Shown here one piece after another: positions 1 to 8,571 of a DNA stretch of 64,000 nt; within the stretch, counting starts at the first letter, position 1, and each line of letters opens with the position of its first letter. Made by a program: the position numbers and the translations under genes. The DNA comes from Bacillota bacterium (GTDB lineage Bacteria; Bacillota; Sulfobacillia; Sulfobacillales; Sulfobacillaceae): the NCBI GenBank assembly GCA_023511625.1, contig JAIMBD010000010.1:1-64000 (forward strand), in the 5' to 3' direction. Below the pieces are notes generated by a model, which worked only from the letters and a program-made list of their open reading frames with translations, had not been told where the DNA came from and did no database searches.

Positions 1-1
1 C

Positions 2-77
2 GGGGCGGTAGCTCAGCTGGGAGAGCACCAGATTTGCATTCTGGGGGTCGAGGGTTCGAATCCCTTCCGCTCCACCA
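2..77 (+). tRNA. tRNA-Ala (anticodon UGC)
   Basis: A complete cloverleaf can be folded: 7-bp acceptor stem GGGGCGG/CCGCTCC, D arm GCTC...GAGC, anticodon stem CCAGA/TCTGG with loop TTTGCAT (anticodon TGC), T arm with TTCGAAT, discriminator A and an encoded CCA at 75-77. The third acceptor pair is G3:U70, the alanine identity element. The promoter would lie before the window. Confidence 0.97.
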
Positions 78-308
78 CGAAATCCCACACGCTCAAAAGA
101 TTTTCCAAGACGTAGATCCCCCGCTATCCCGTGCAGGAGGGATCTGGGCGCCGGACCCCCACGCGGCCGGAAGGCGGATCGTGGCGTGGGCTGCTTTTCC
201 GGTCCCGGGACGGTTCCTGCAACGGGGCCAGGCGGGCTATGGGCGCCCGGTGCTTTGGGACCAGGGCCGGTTGTCCCTCGGCCGCTTTTGGCATGGCGGC
301 CTTGCCCA

Positions 309-1808
309 TTAGGGGGTTTCGACCCAGGTGGGGTCGAAGTCGCCTAAAAGCGCCGGTGCTTCGGTGGCAGGCAGGGCTTCCACTTGGCGCAACCGCCGCT
401 CGATTTGCCGCGTGCGCGTGGCAGCGGCGTCGATGGTGTGGCTGGCTTCCTGGAGCTTCTTCTGCGTCTTTTCGAGGATCTCCCCAAACTTACCGAACTC
501 GGTCTTGACAGCGCCCAAGAGTTTCCAGACCTCACTGGAGCGCTTTTGAATGGCCAGGGTGCGAAATCCCATCTGCAAGCTGTTGAGCAAAGCAGTGATG
601 GTGGTGGGACCCGTGATCACCACCCGAAATTCGCGCTGCACCACTTCCCACAACCCCGGACGCCGTAGCACCTCGGCAAAGAGCCCCTCCAGGGGCAAGA
701 ACAGGATGGCAAAATCGGTGGTGCGCGGCGGGTCGAGGTACTTCTCCTGAATGCTTTTGGCTTCGCTGCGGATCCGGCTTTCTAACAGACGTCCGGCCTC
801 CTGGGCCAAAGCGGTGTCCCCTTGCTCTTCGGCGTCGAGCAGGCGTTGGTAGTCCTCGAGCGGAAACTTCGCGTCGATGGGCAAGAGCACGCGCTGAGCC
901 TCTTCGTCCCGTCCCGGGAGGACAATGGCGAAGTCTACCCGGGCGCCGCTGCCGGGCCGGATTTCCACGTTGGACCGGTACTGCTCCGGACTTAAGGTCT
1001 GCTCTAACAAGGCGTCGAGCTGGATTTCCCCCAAAGTCCCTCGCGCCTTGACGTTGCTCAGCACCTTCTTGAGGTCGCCGACGCCGGAGGCCAGGGTCTG
1101 CATTTCTCCTAGTCCCTTGTGCACCAACTCCAGCCGTTCGCTGACGAGGCGGAAGGATTCGCCCAACCGCTGTTCGAGCGTTTGGTGCAGCTTTTCGTCG
1201 ACGGTGGCGCGCATTTCCTCCAGCTTGCGCTGATTGTCCTCCTGCAAGGCCCGAAGGCGCCCTTCGACCGTCTCTCGCATCTGCTCAAGCTTGCGCTCGT
1301 TGACGGTGGTCAACTCGGCCAGACGCTGGGCAAAGGTGTCCAGCAGCCCTTTTTGCTGCGCGGCCATCTCTCCGATGGCGTTGACGGTGCGCTTGTCGTG
1401 GGAGTCCAGGAACAACCCGGTCTCGTGAATAAAGCCTTCCAAGCGTTCTCGCTGATAGCGCGCATGGTCTTGCTGGGCAGCCGTAAGGACCTCGCGCAGG
1501 CTTTCGGCGCGCCGCGCCGCCTCGCGGCCTTCCGCGTCCAGCATGGTGACCACTACTTGGTGAAAATCCTGCAGCCGCGCCGCCAACTCTTCGCGGGCGA
1601 GTTGGGCGTGGCGGGCGGACTCCTCCCGTGATTGCGCCGATTCCTCCCGCAACGCGCGCTCTAAACGCTCGAGCCCCTTTTCCACCGCGGCAAGCTCGCG
1701 CACCAACACGGCCTGCACCTGCGCCGCCCACTGGCGCGTCACCAATAAGGCGATGACCACCAGGTTGAGCGCGATTGACACAGCGGTCAGGATTTCGGTA
1801 CCCGTCAT
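309..1808 (-). CDS. rmuC: DNA recombination protein RmuC
   Basis: 499 residues, close to the usual RmuC length. An N-terminal hydrophobic segment (about residues 5-25) is followed by a long charged coiled coil (about 30-230), then the RmuC nuclease-like domain, recognisable from the stretch around VKARGTLGEIQLDALLEQ and the later IDAKFPLEDYQRL and GPTTITALLNSLQMGF. RmuC family proteins limit DNA inversions at short repeats and are thought to be nucleases anchored at the membrane. The ATG is preceded by GGGGGAGGAAG on the minus strand. It stands alone, convergent with the tRNA-Ala gene. Confidence 0.95.
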   Translation of the reverse strand: MTGTEILTAVSIALNLVVIALLVTRQWAAQVQAVLVRELAAVEKGLERLERALREESAQSREESARHAQLAREELAARLQDFHQVVVTMLDAEGREAARRAESLREVLTAAQQDHARYQRERLEGFIHETGLFLDSHDKRTVNAIGEMAAQQKGLLDTFAQRLAELTTVNERKLEQMRETVEGRLRALQEDNQRKLEEMRATVDEKLHQTLEQRLGESFRLVSERLELVHKGLGEMQTLASGVGDLKKVLSNVKARGTLGEIQLDALLEQTLSPEQYRSNVEIRPGSGARVDFAIVLPGRDEEAQRVLLPIDAKFPLEDYQRLLDAEEQGDTALAQEAGRLLESRIRSEAKSIQEKYLDPPRTTDFAILFLPLEGLFAEVLRRPGLWEVVQREFRVVITGPTTITALLNSLQMGFRTLAIQKRSSEVWKLLGAVKTEFGKFGEILEKTQKKLQEASHTIDAAATRTRQIERRLRQVEALPATEAPALLGDFDPTWVETP

Positions 1809-2379
1809 GTGGTGCTTCCTCCCCCATCTTTATGGGCGCGGTGTTCGACGCTGGCGATCCTTCATTCGCCGTGGCCCAATCCGGTTCCTGCCAGGTTCAC
1901 GGCGCCTCCTTGGGATTTCGCGTGACTGCCAGCGGCGTGGGCTTTGATTGGCCGCCTCGGCCCATCGGACCCGGCCTGTGGGGGCATTCTGCGGGGGACC
2001 GATGGGACGGCGCTTGCGGTGGACCGTCGCCACGTCTCGGCTGTACCTTCCGGAACCGGTTTGTCCTGTTGCTGGGCGTGCTGCGGGACAGCCCTGAATG
2101 GATGGGGGCGCGTCGGGGCTGCAACAGCTTCTAGGGGGCGTAGGTGCCATTGGACAGCCTGCTGGTTGATGCCTGCACGGGGGGTTCGCAACAGCGGAGG
2201 GTTTTATCCGCGGATGACCTAGAATATGGTCATCCATTCTAAACGGGTACGGGACGATCTTGGGCAGGACAGGATCGACAGGTGGAAGAGGGATTGCCGG
2301 TGGCCAGACCACCAGCCCCTGCGCCCACGGGTGCCCACCGGGCGGCGCTCCAGGTCGCCCGGTGGCGCAGTGGTTACCG
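1809..2379. other. 571-bp gap between the ATPase operon and rmuC; no gene recognised
   Basis: Short open frames on both strands have no recognisable family and look like by-products of high GC. The only clear structure is the nested inverted repeat at 2212-2241, listed separately. The stretch lies downstream of the three-gene ATPase operon and may hold a lost fourth gene, but no remnant could be identified. Confidence 0.5.
2212..2241. repeat. Nested inverted repeats
   Basis: GGATGACC (2212-2219) is exactly inverted as GGTCATCC (2228-2235). The overlapping pair TAGAAT (2220-2225) and ATTCTA (2236-2241) forms an alternative hairpin, so the two stems exclude each other. It lies about 140 bp beyond the end of the ATPase operon. 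It could be a terminator-like element or a protein-binding site; there is no clear T-run on the minus strand. Confidence 0.6.
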
Positions 2380-3585
2380 TCAGACTTCCTCGTGGGGAGT
2401 GGCCTCCTCGCTCAGGTCCGGGGCGGCAATTGGCGTGACCGAGAGCGCCCCACTGTCTCCGTACTGATAGAGGAGGTCGAGGATCGCGATGCCGATGCGC
2501 ACCCAAGTGCGTACCCGCGGGTCGAGCTGCTCGAGACGCAGGCGCACCGCGTCGTAGAGGGATTCGGGCGCAATCGGCGCGCGCCATCCAAAGGCTTCTT
2601 GGTGCAGCTCGACGATCCGTCCAAGAAGGGCTCGGATCTGGTCGCTCGTGAGGGGGTCAAGCGTCTGGGCGTTGGCCAGAGCCTCCAACCCCATCCGTGC
2701 CCAGGGGGCCAATGCCTGCTCGCGCGGGCGCCCTTCCAGCCACTCGGGCGCGAGCAGGCGGTCCTTTCTCGGCTGCAGCACGTCGGTTTCGTAGTTGCCG
2801 GCTACGGCCCAGAGGGTGACGGTGCGTTCACCCACGCCGGACAGCCATCGTCCGAGGTGGGCGTAACTTTTGGCGCGCCCACCGCGACCGAAGCGGCCGA
2901 TGAGCTCAACCTCGTCGAAGAGGATGAGCCATCCGCGATAACCGGCCTGCCCCACGGTAAAGTCCACGAAGCGCAAGTAGTTCCACACCTCGTCGCGGAG
3001 GCGAGATGGGGCACTGGGTTCTGCGTGTTTAAACGGCCGCTGGAAATTCTTGCGGTAGTGTTGGCGGATGGTGGCCATGGACAAGAACTCGCCTTCGATG
3101 TCTGCCAGCAACTCCTCATAACCCTGGTCGCGTCGGGCGAGCGATTTGACCACTGCGCGCAGCCGGTCCGACAGCCGCTCCTCCGCCAGCTCCGCTAGGA
3201 ATTGTGGCGAAGCCATGGCTTCCGCGATGATTTCCGCCAACCCAGGTTGGTGGCTGCCTGGGCGGTAGGTGTTGGCTACGAGCTTGGGATAGAGGTAGTC
3301 CATACGGTCGAGTGGCGTCTCTTTGCTCAGCGTCACCCAACTGACCACCCAGTGGCGGTCTTGGGCCACCTTGGCCAACGCGTGCAGGAGATGGGTCTTG
3401 CCGTCGCCGAATTCGGCCCGCCACACCCGTCCCCACGTTTTGGGACGATGTCCGCTTTCTACTGTTTCCAACAATCGCACGGTGTCGTCCAGCACGGCTT
3501 GGCGGCCGACCAACACGGCTTGTGCCGTCTCGGGGTACGGCACTCCAGAGCGCAGGCCCTCAATAACAGCGCGCGCGTTAATCAT
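2380..3585 (-). CDS. BREX BrxD-like P-loop ATPase (DUF2791 family)
   Basis: 401 residues from the ATG whose context is ATGATTAACGCG; this start gives the family-typical N-terminus MINARAVIEGLRSGVP and overlaps the stop of the upstream gene by 8 bp, so an earlier in-frame start is unlikely. A Walker A-type loop GDGKTH is at about 60-65, and Walker B WLILFDEVE at about 219-227 with acidic D-E. Proteins of this type (DUF2791, BrxD of type 2 BREX) are ATPases of phage-defence loci. No pglX methylase, pglZ phosphatase or helicase is nearby, so a complete BREX system is not present. Third and last gene of a tightly packed operon. The family assignment rests on motif and N-terminal resemblance only. 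Confidence 0.75.
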   Translation of the reverse strand: MINARAVIEGLRSGVPYPETAQAVLVGRQAVLDDTVRLLETVESGHRPKTWGRVWRAEFGDGKTHLLHALAKVAQDRHWVVSWVTLSKETPLDRMDYLYPKLVANTYRPGSHQPGLAEIIAEAMASPQFLAELAEERLSDRLRAVVKSLARRDQGYEELLADIEGEFLSMATIRQHYRKNFQRPFKHAEPSAPSRLRDEVWNYLRFVDFTVGQAGYRGWLILFDEVELIGRFGRGGRAKSYAHLGRWLSGVGERTVTLWAVAGNYETDVLQPRKDRLLAPEWLEGRPREQALAPWARMGLEALANAQTLDPLTSDQIRALLGRIVELHQEAFGWRAPIAPESLYDAVRLRLEQLDPRVRTWVRIGIAILDLLYQYGDSGALSVTPIAAPDLSEEATPHEEV

Positions 3586-4771
3586 CGGACATCGCCTCCT
3601 CTGCCCGTCGACGGGCCACCTGTGCCACGGCACGGCGAGGCCATCCCCAATCCCACCCTTGGTCAGTGTCTCGTGGGAAGCGAGGGGATTGTGGATCCCA
3701 GATGACGGTGGCGACGGCCCATTGGTGCGCTAGGGCTGCGCGGCGATCCGGATCTGTCTCCCACGCGTGGTCGAGGTCGATGAGGTCGCTCCACCGGTTC
3801 AAGCGGTCGGTGCGAACCTCGCTTTCAAGTCGCGCCCAAAGGGCGGGGTACGCCGGAAACCCCTGAAAGGGGTCAGTCACTGCGTTCGTCGTAGCGGCCA
3901 ACGCGAAAAAGGTGTACGGCGTATGGATGCTGTGGTCAATCAGCTCGCGCAACATCTCGTAGGCTTGGTCCCGCAGGGATCGAGAATAATATGGCACTCC
4001 CTCAAGGCGTTCGGGGCGCCCCAGTACGTCGAGATTGTCGACGGCCACCACGAGTCCTCGCCGTCCCGCAACATGGGCCAGAAGCGCCAACGAAGCCAGG
4101 ACAGCGCGCGCATTGCGGCGACTGACGTTGGCGAGGACGCCCAACTGGCGCCGGTCGGCGGCCGTTAGAGGTTCTCCGCGCAACCAGGCTACCGTCCGGG
4201 GGTCCGGTGTCTCTCCCCGCCACCGCGCGTGCAGGGCATGGCGCAGAACGCGAGCGATGTTGCGCTCCAGGTCCCAGCGTTTGAGCCAAGGCCCTGTCTC
4301 TCGCACCAAGTCCTCGGTCACCTCCGGACTCCGACCTTGAGCTGCGGCCCAAGTGAGGTACGAGGCCAAAGGGCCCTCGTAATCCCGCTCGCCCATCGTG
4401 TCGCGTAGCAAGCGGTGGCCCACGCCTTCGATGAGTGCTTCCCAGTCGACGGCTGCGGCGACGCGCCGATACAGTTCCTCGATGCCGGAAAGACGCGCCT
4501 GGCGGGCATCGACCCAGGCAGTGAGGTATCCCATCGCCTGCGCCGAGTCTTTAAGGTGGCGCAAGAAATGGGTCTTTCCTGCGCCCGGCCCTCCCAAGAT
4601 CCACTTCACTTTGCCGTATCCTTGGGGTACGAAAGTTTCGAGGTAGTGCCGACACCAGAACTGCCAAAGGGTGCCCGGATCCACAAACGTCTCCCGCACG
4701 CTATCTGGGATGAGCATCTCCGCGGCGGGAAGGCGGGCGAAGCGGAGCCAGGATTCTCGATCGGCGCTCAT
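3578..4771 (-). CDS. P-loop ATPase, BREX BrxC/D-like
   Basis: 397 residues from ATG (MSADRESWLRF), which follows the stop of the upstream gene by 2 bp; longer in-frame starts would run deep into that gene. Walker A GGPGAGKTH is at 60-68, Walker B GLVVAVDNLDVL at about 239-250, and a sensor-like ATTNAV at about 293-298. It is distinct from, though probably distantly related to, the ATPase encoded next to it, so the operon carries two ATPases. A variable helical region of about 170 residues lies between the two Walker motifs. No transmembrane segment is visible. Role unknown; a defence or DNA-remodelling complex is an inference from the partner's family. Confidence 0.65.
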   Translation of the reverse strand: MSADRESWLRFARLPAAEMLIPDSVRETFVDPGTLWQFWCRHYLETFVPQGYGKVKWILGGPGAGKTHFLRHLKDSAQAMGYLTAWVDARQARLSGIEELYRRVAAAVDWEALIEGVGHRLLRDTMGERDYEGPLASYLTWAAAQGRSPEVTEDLVRETGPWLKRWDLERNIARVLRHALHARWRGETPDPRTVAWLRGEPLTAADRRQLGVLANVSRRNARAVLASLALLAHVAGRRGLVVAVDNLDVLGRPERLEGVPYYSRSLRDQAYEMLRELIDHSIHTPYTFFALAATTNAVTDPFQGFPAYPALWARLESEVRTDRLNRWSDLIDLDHAWETDPDRRAALAHQWAVATVIWDPQSPRFPRDTDQGWDWGWPRRAVAQVARRRAEEAMSDD

Positions 4772-4773
4772 GG

Positions 4774-5583
4774 TCAGTGCTCCTGGGCTATGGGCACGAA
4801 CTCCAACGAGCCCACGACCTCGCGGCGACCGCTGGGACTGACCAACACCAACGTCCGGTTCCGCGACGCCCCAAATCGCGCTTGACGTCCATCGAGGACC
4901 AGTTCCCCAGACTGTCGCAGGCGATAGATGTCGTACCCGAATTGATTCCACGAATACCCGCGGGGTCCGCTGCGGAGACTTAACACCTCCCAGATGCGGC
5001 GAAGAGAGACGGAGGGTGCCCGGATGCCCTTGACGTGATTTTCGGCCTGCACCAAGTCATACGCTGCTGCCAAGGCCTTGAGAAACTGCCCGGGGTGAAA
5101 ACGCTCCGCGTTGAGTCGCTCCAGGTGTTTTAGGACCTGTGCCGCCACCGCCTCCGGATGCAGTGCACGCGTGATCCGCCGGTTGATCTCGACCTGTTCT
5201 TGGCTGAGGTCGACTCGGACCTCGAGCGGGAAAATCCGGTAGTCCGGGAACTCGCCTTCTACTGCCCGCTTGCCGTGTAAGGCAGCGCGAAACCGGCCCT
5301 GCCATTCGTCAGCATCGAAGGTCCCCTGTGCCACTCGGTACTGCTGGAGTTGTTTCAGGACACCATCTGCCAATGTCAGAAGCTCCTGTCCACTGCGGAC
5401 CATCTCCTCCAAGTCCCGGCGCAACTCCAGGAGATTCATGACCTTGGTCTGTCGAGCGACGCGTCTTAACCGCCCGATGCGTTCTGCGATGCGCCCGACT
5501 CGCTCAAGTGCGGGACCAATCCGCTGTTCAAAGGTGGCGACGCCAGAGAGCGTCGCGGGGACCGCGCTGTCCCTATCTTCCAA
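4774..5583 (-). CDS. Unknown coiled-coil protein, first gene of the ATPase operon
   Basis: 269 residues starting at a TTG preceded by GGAAGGGAGG at 8-bp spacing. The N-terminal third (about 20-95) is heptad-like and charged, suggesting a coiled coil. The C-terminal 80 residues (around SVSLRRIWEVL and WNQFGYDIYRLRQSGEL) look like a winged-helix fold followed by a short beta strand-rich tail. I do not recognise the family. Tight coupling to two P-loop ATPases suggests it is a structural or DNA-binding partner of them. No catalytic motif is visible. Confidence 0.6.
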   Translation of the reverse strand: MEDRDSAVPATLSGVATFEQRIGPALERVGRIAERIGRLRRVARQTKVMNLLELRRDLEEMVRSGQELLTLADGVLKQLQQYRVAQGTFDADEWQGRFRAALHGKRAVEGEFPDYRIFPLEVRVDLSQEQVEINRRITRALHPEAVAAQVLKHLERLNAERFHPGQFLKALAAAYDLVQAENHVKGIRAPSVSLRRIWEVLSLRSGPRGYSWNQFGYDIYRLRQSGELVLDGRQARFGASRNRTLVLVSPSGRREVVGSLEFVPIAQEH

Positions 5584-5919
5584 CGCCGGAGCCTCCCTTC
5601 CTCCCCGCCAAAAGCCGCGGTCGGTGTTTTACTGATGAGTCATGTCACCATTCGACTTGGTCTGGGAAATTCCTTCCAGAATCGTGGCTGTGCAGGGTAG
5701 AGGGGTCCGGGAGCATGGAGGAGCGCTTTCGGCATGAGGACCAGCGCTGGCGGGGGCCTTTGGATGGCGTCCGGACGAAGGGGCCATGCCGGTCGAGGGC
5801 GGGTGGGCGACCGCAGCCGTGTCGGCCTCTTCCCCTGCGAAGAAAAACCGCAGATTCCGCAAAACCGTCCCCTGCCGGGCGGGTGTTTTGTCCACCGGTC
5901 TCCGTCTGTAGCTGGGAGA
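5584..5919. other. Upstream region of the ATPase operon; no gene recognised
   Basis: This 336-bp stretch separates the start of the three-gene operon from the transposase remnant. It should contain the operon promoter on the minus strand, but no convincing -35/-10 pair is visible. The open frames here have no recognisable family. Confidence 0.4.
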
Positions 5920-6948
5920 TTGCGGTCGGTGGCAGGAAGCCCAGGAACCGCTTGCGCCGAGACCGGTCCCGATTGCGAAATCCATCACGGAGCTGTTTCA
6001 CGTTGCTTCATCTTGACGTAAAGACCCTCAATGAAGCCATGGGTCCAGCGCTGGGCTTGAGGGTCCAGTGCCCGCGGATTGCGCGGCGCCAGCGCGCATG
6101 GTGTGGACCCCCACGGCGCCCTCCGCGTGGTCACCGGCATCGGCGTGGTCCAGCCAGCGGTCCCAGGCGAGGCCCGGCGGGCGGCTTCCGGCGTCTTCGC
6201 CGGCCGGAGCGCTCGCAAGTCTTCTTTCAGCTGGTAGAGTTGGCCCAATGCCGGCCACCGCTCCGCAATGATGGCTAACTTTGCCTATTGTCGGGCGGTG
6301 AGGTATTCCTGCCCGGTGACCCGCGGCCAGCAGGCAATGGGGGGGCCGGACTTCCGCCGGTGCGAGGCGCCGGATCTCCTCCCGGCGTCGATTGGCGTCG
6401 TGGATGCGGGGGGAGGGGTCCGCGAGGACCCGAGCCTGGGGGCACACGACGCGGGCATCGGCCGGCTTGAGCTCCCCCGTCACCGCGCGAATCCGCGCCC
6501 GCGCGTCGGCCGGCATCGAACCGAATCAGGGCTCCAAGGACCGGAGCCGATCGTCGCCCCAGATCGCGAGAAGCCGGCACTCGGGGGCTTGCCACGCGAC
6601 CGTGATCAGCAGGTCCTGGCTCCGAACGCTACGCCCATCGATTTGGAGCACCCGATCCCCCGGCGGGACCCACCCCATCGCCGGCACCGGGCGGCGGACA
6701 CGTCCAATCGGCGGCCGACGCTGCGGAAACGTGCCTGACGGCGCGGGATTTGCGCCGCCTCCTACGACGCCGGCGTCCCCCGCTGGGCCGGAACGGTCTC
6801 ATGGCGTTGCTGGCGCGAGTTGTCCGCGATGCGGGCACTGCGGCGGCCGTAGTACGGTGACGGTGACCGGCCACACTCCGGCGGTCGCTCCCGCGGCAGT
6901 CACCTCCCAGCCTTCCAGCGGTAATAGGGTGGTGAGACCCTGATCCAT
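5920..6948 (-). pseudogene. Decayed ISL3-family-like transposase
   Basis: Read on the minus strand, pieces of one transposase appear in order but in different frames: an N-terminal MDQGLTTLLPLEGW with a CPH remnant of the zinc-binding motif, then LLAIWGDDRLRSLEP, then ADARARIRAVTGELKPADARV, then GQLYQLKEDLRALRPAKTPEAARRA, then a C-terminal THGFIEGLYVKMKQ and LRDGFRNRDRSRRKRFLGF. This order is that of ISL3-type (IS1167/ISL3) DDE transposases. Several frameshifts separate the pieces, so it is not functional. Terminal inverted repeats were not found. Confidence 0.7.
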
Positions 6949-7130
6949 GGCAGCACTCCCTGGGGCGGATGTCGTCAAGACCCTCCATTGGCGGTGCTTT
7001 CGGCCATTTCCTGCCGCAGAACCTTGCGACCTTTTTGGATTGCCGTCCCTCTATCGTCGGAGAAAATCCGTCTCCCGGAACTTCGAAGGGAGTCAGATCC
7101 TGCAGGTTCTATCGTAGAGCCTTGTCCACC

Positions 7131-7161
7131 TTGACTTTGATGGACTCAGCCTGCATACTAA
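7131..7161 (+). promoter_or_regulatory. Probable promoter of tRNA-Gln
   Basis: TTGACT at 7131-7136 is followed by CATACT (7154-7159, 17-bp spacer) or TACTAA (7156-7161, 19-bp spacer). Initiation would fall a few bases before the tRNA start at 7171. Confidence 0.55.
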
Positions 7162-7170
7162 AGGGCGAGT

Positions 7171-7246
7171 TGGGGAGTCGCCAAGCTGGTAAGGCACGGG
7201 ACTTTGGATCCCGCATGCGCAGGTTCGAGTCCTGCCTCCCCAGCCA
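7171..7246 (+). tRNA. tRNA-Gln (anticodon UUG)
   Basis: A cloverleaf folds with acceptor TGGGGAG/CTCCCCA, D arm GCCA...AGGC, anticodon stem CGGGA/TCCCG with loop CTTTGGA (anticodon TTG), T arm GCAGG-TTCGAGT-CCTGC, discriminator G and encoded CCA at 7244-7246. It lies among decayed mobile DNA, and tRNA genes are common integration targets. Confidence 0.96.
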
Positions 7247-7255
7247 AATTTTTGA

Positions 7256-7286
7256 AGCCCCGCAAGGCTTGCGGGGTTCTTTGTTT
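7256..7286 (+). terminator. Rho-independent terminator after tRNA-Gln
   Basis: Stem CCCCGCAAG (7258-7266) and CTTGCGGGG (7268-7276), single-base loop as drawn (in practice a slightly larger loop), followed by TTCTTTGTTT. It starts about 10 bases after the tRNA. Confidence 0.85.
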
Positions 7287-7379
7287 GGCAATTCAGCGGA
7301 CACCCGACCATCCGTCACCACGAGCCGTCACCAGGAGCGACCAGGCGAGCTGATCTGACGCTGGATCCGGCGGCTGGTA

Positions 7380-7889
7380 GGCGCGGCGGGGAAGCCTGTG
7401 CTCCGGCCTTGGCTCCGTGAAAGCACCCACCGCGCCATCGAGGAAGCGTTTCGCCGCCACCGGCCTGCCCAAGACTACGACGCCCTGATGGCGGCTGCCG
7501 AGGCCCGGGCTTGAGTCGATTTGGGCGGCGGGCCTGAACTCCACCCGGCCTTCAGTCTTCGGCACGGCCAGCCCGCCCAATCGCTTAGCGTCGGGCGCGT
7601 GCAGACGCCCTCGCTCCGGCTCATCGCCGACCGCGACCAGGCAGTGGAGGTGGTGTCTTTACCCCCTCGCTGGCGCGTCGAGGCCGAGTTCCGGGCTAGG
7701 CACGGAAAATACCGGGGCGCCTGGTGGGGCGGTCTCGGCGCCGAATACCCCGACCGCCTGGCCGACGAGGCCGCGGCTCGGGCCGTCGCCGCCCAGGTTC
7801 CGTGCTTCGCCGTCCGGGGGCACGCGCGGAGGGTGAACCGGAGCTACGATCGTGAGACGGCGCGTGAGAGCCGTGGGAGACTGTCCTAG
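7380..7889 (+). pseudogene. Fragment of a type IA topoisomerase (TopB-like)
   Basis: A continuous frame, broken by TGA at 7513-7515, reads WLRESTHRAIEEAFRR, then QDYDALMAAAEARA, then after the stop LRHGQPAQSLSVGRVQTPSLR and WRVEAEFRARHGKYRGAWWG. SVGRVQTPxL is the hallmark following the active-site region of topoisomerase III and related type IA enzymes. The catalytic tyrosine region and both ends are missing, so this is a remnant. TopB-like genes are frequent on integrative elements, which fits the tRNA next to it. Confidence 0.7.
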
Positions 7890-7909
7890 GTAAAGCCATC
7901 GGCTAGAAT
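7887..7909 (+). promoter_or_regulatory. Possible promoter of the 208-residue secreted protein
   Basis: TAGAAT at 7904-7909, about 35 bp before the GTG start, is a good -10 hexamer. The -35 at 17-bp spacing (near CTGTCC) is poor. Confidence 0.35.
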
Positions 7910-7944
7910 CCTCCCTGGATCGCCGCACTAAGGGAGGGACAGAC

Positions 7945-8571
7945 GTGCTCAGCATGACACAGGGCATACGCTTCACCGGCATGGTCGCCGTAGCGGCCAG
8001 CGTGCTGCTCGGGGGAGGCGCGGTATTCGCCCAGGGAATTCAGGGCATCGCGTTGCAGTCGTCCGGCCCGCCATCGCCACCGGCGTCGCTGACGGTGAAT
8101 TACGTGGGGTTCACGCAACCTAGTCCTGGGCAATACGCCCTGGAAGTGAAGGTGTCAAATCTCGTGGTGCCGCCGGCCAATGCGGGGCCCTATTCCGTGG
8201 AGTTTGACCTTAACATCGTCAACCCGGAAGTACCATTGGGAATCCATACCAATTTTAGCGAGTCGATCCTGGCAGGATCCCCCTCCTCTGAAACTTGGTC
8301 TGTGCCGTTGGAATATTTCGGGCAGCAGCCTCTGTCCCCAAGCCAGGTGCAGCAAGCGGTGAGTCGGGGCGACTTGACCGTCATCGAGTATCTGGGAACG
8401 GGGGGCCCCGAATTGGCCGAAGGGGGGCTATACCCGATTGGCGCGTTGCCCTACGGCCAGTTGCCGGAAGTGCCGTGGGCGGCTGGCTTGCCGTTGCTGG
8501 GATTGGGGATTGGTGCCCTGGGGGTATGGAACCGCCGACGCCGTGCACAGGACGCGTTGCACCTCGGCTAG
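7945..8571 (+). CDS. Secreted or surface-anchored protein with PEP-CTERM-like tail
   Basis: 208 residues from a GTG that follows GGGAGGGA by about 5 bp; the ATG at 7954 is possible but its spacing is too long. An N-terminal signal peptide (hydrophobic about 12-30, cleavage near VFAQG) is followed by a roughly 140-residue beta-rich domain with no family I recognise. The C-terminus has LPEVP, a hydrophobic segment (AAGLPLLGLGIGALGVW) and RRRR. This three-part tail matches the layout of PEP-CTERM or LPXTG-like sorting signals, but the exact motif is neither. No sortase or exosortase is in the window. It lies beside a decayed mobile segment. Confidence 0.7.
   Translation: MLSMTQGIRFTGMVAVAASVLLGGGAVFAQGIQGIALQSSGPPSPPASLTVNYVGFTQPSPGQYALEVKVSNLVVPPANAGPYSVEFDLNIVNPEVPLGIHTNFSESILAGSPSSETWSVPLEYFGQQPLSPSQVQQAVSRGDLTVIEYLGTGGPELAEGGLYPIGALPYGQLPEVPWAAGLPLLGLGIGALGVWNRRRRAQDALHLG

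Noticed and set aside
2380-4771. A complete BREX system
   Set aside because: No pglX, pglZ, brxL or helicase gene lies on either side.
7513-7515. TGA in the topoisomerase fragment as a possible selenocysteine codon, given selA in the window
   Set aside because: The flanking frame decays on both sides, and type IA topoisomerases have no selenocysteine.
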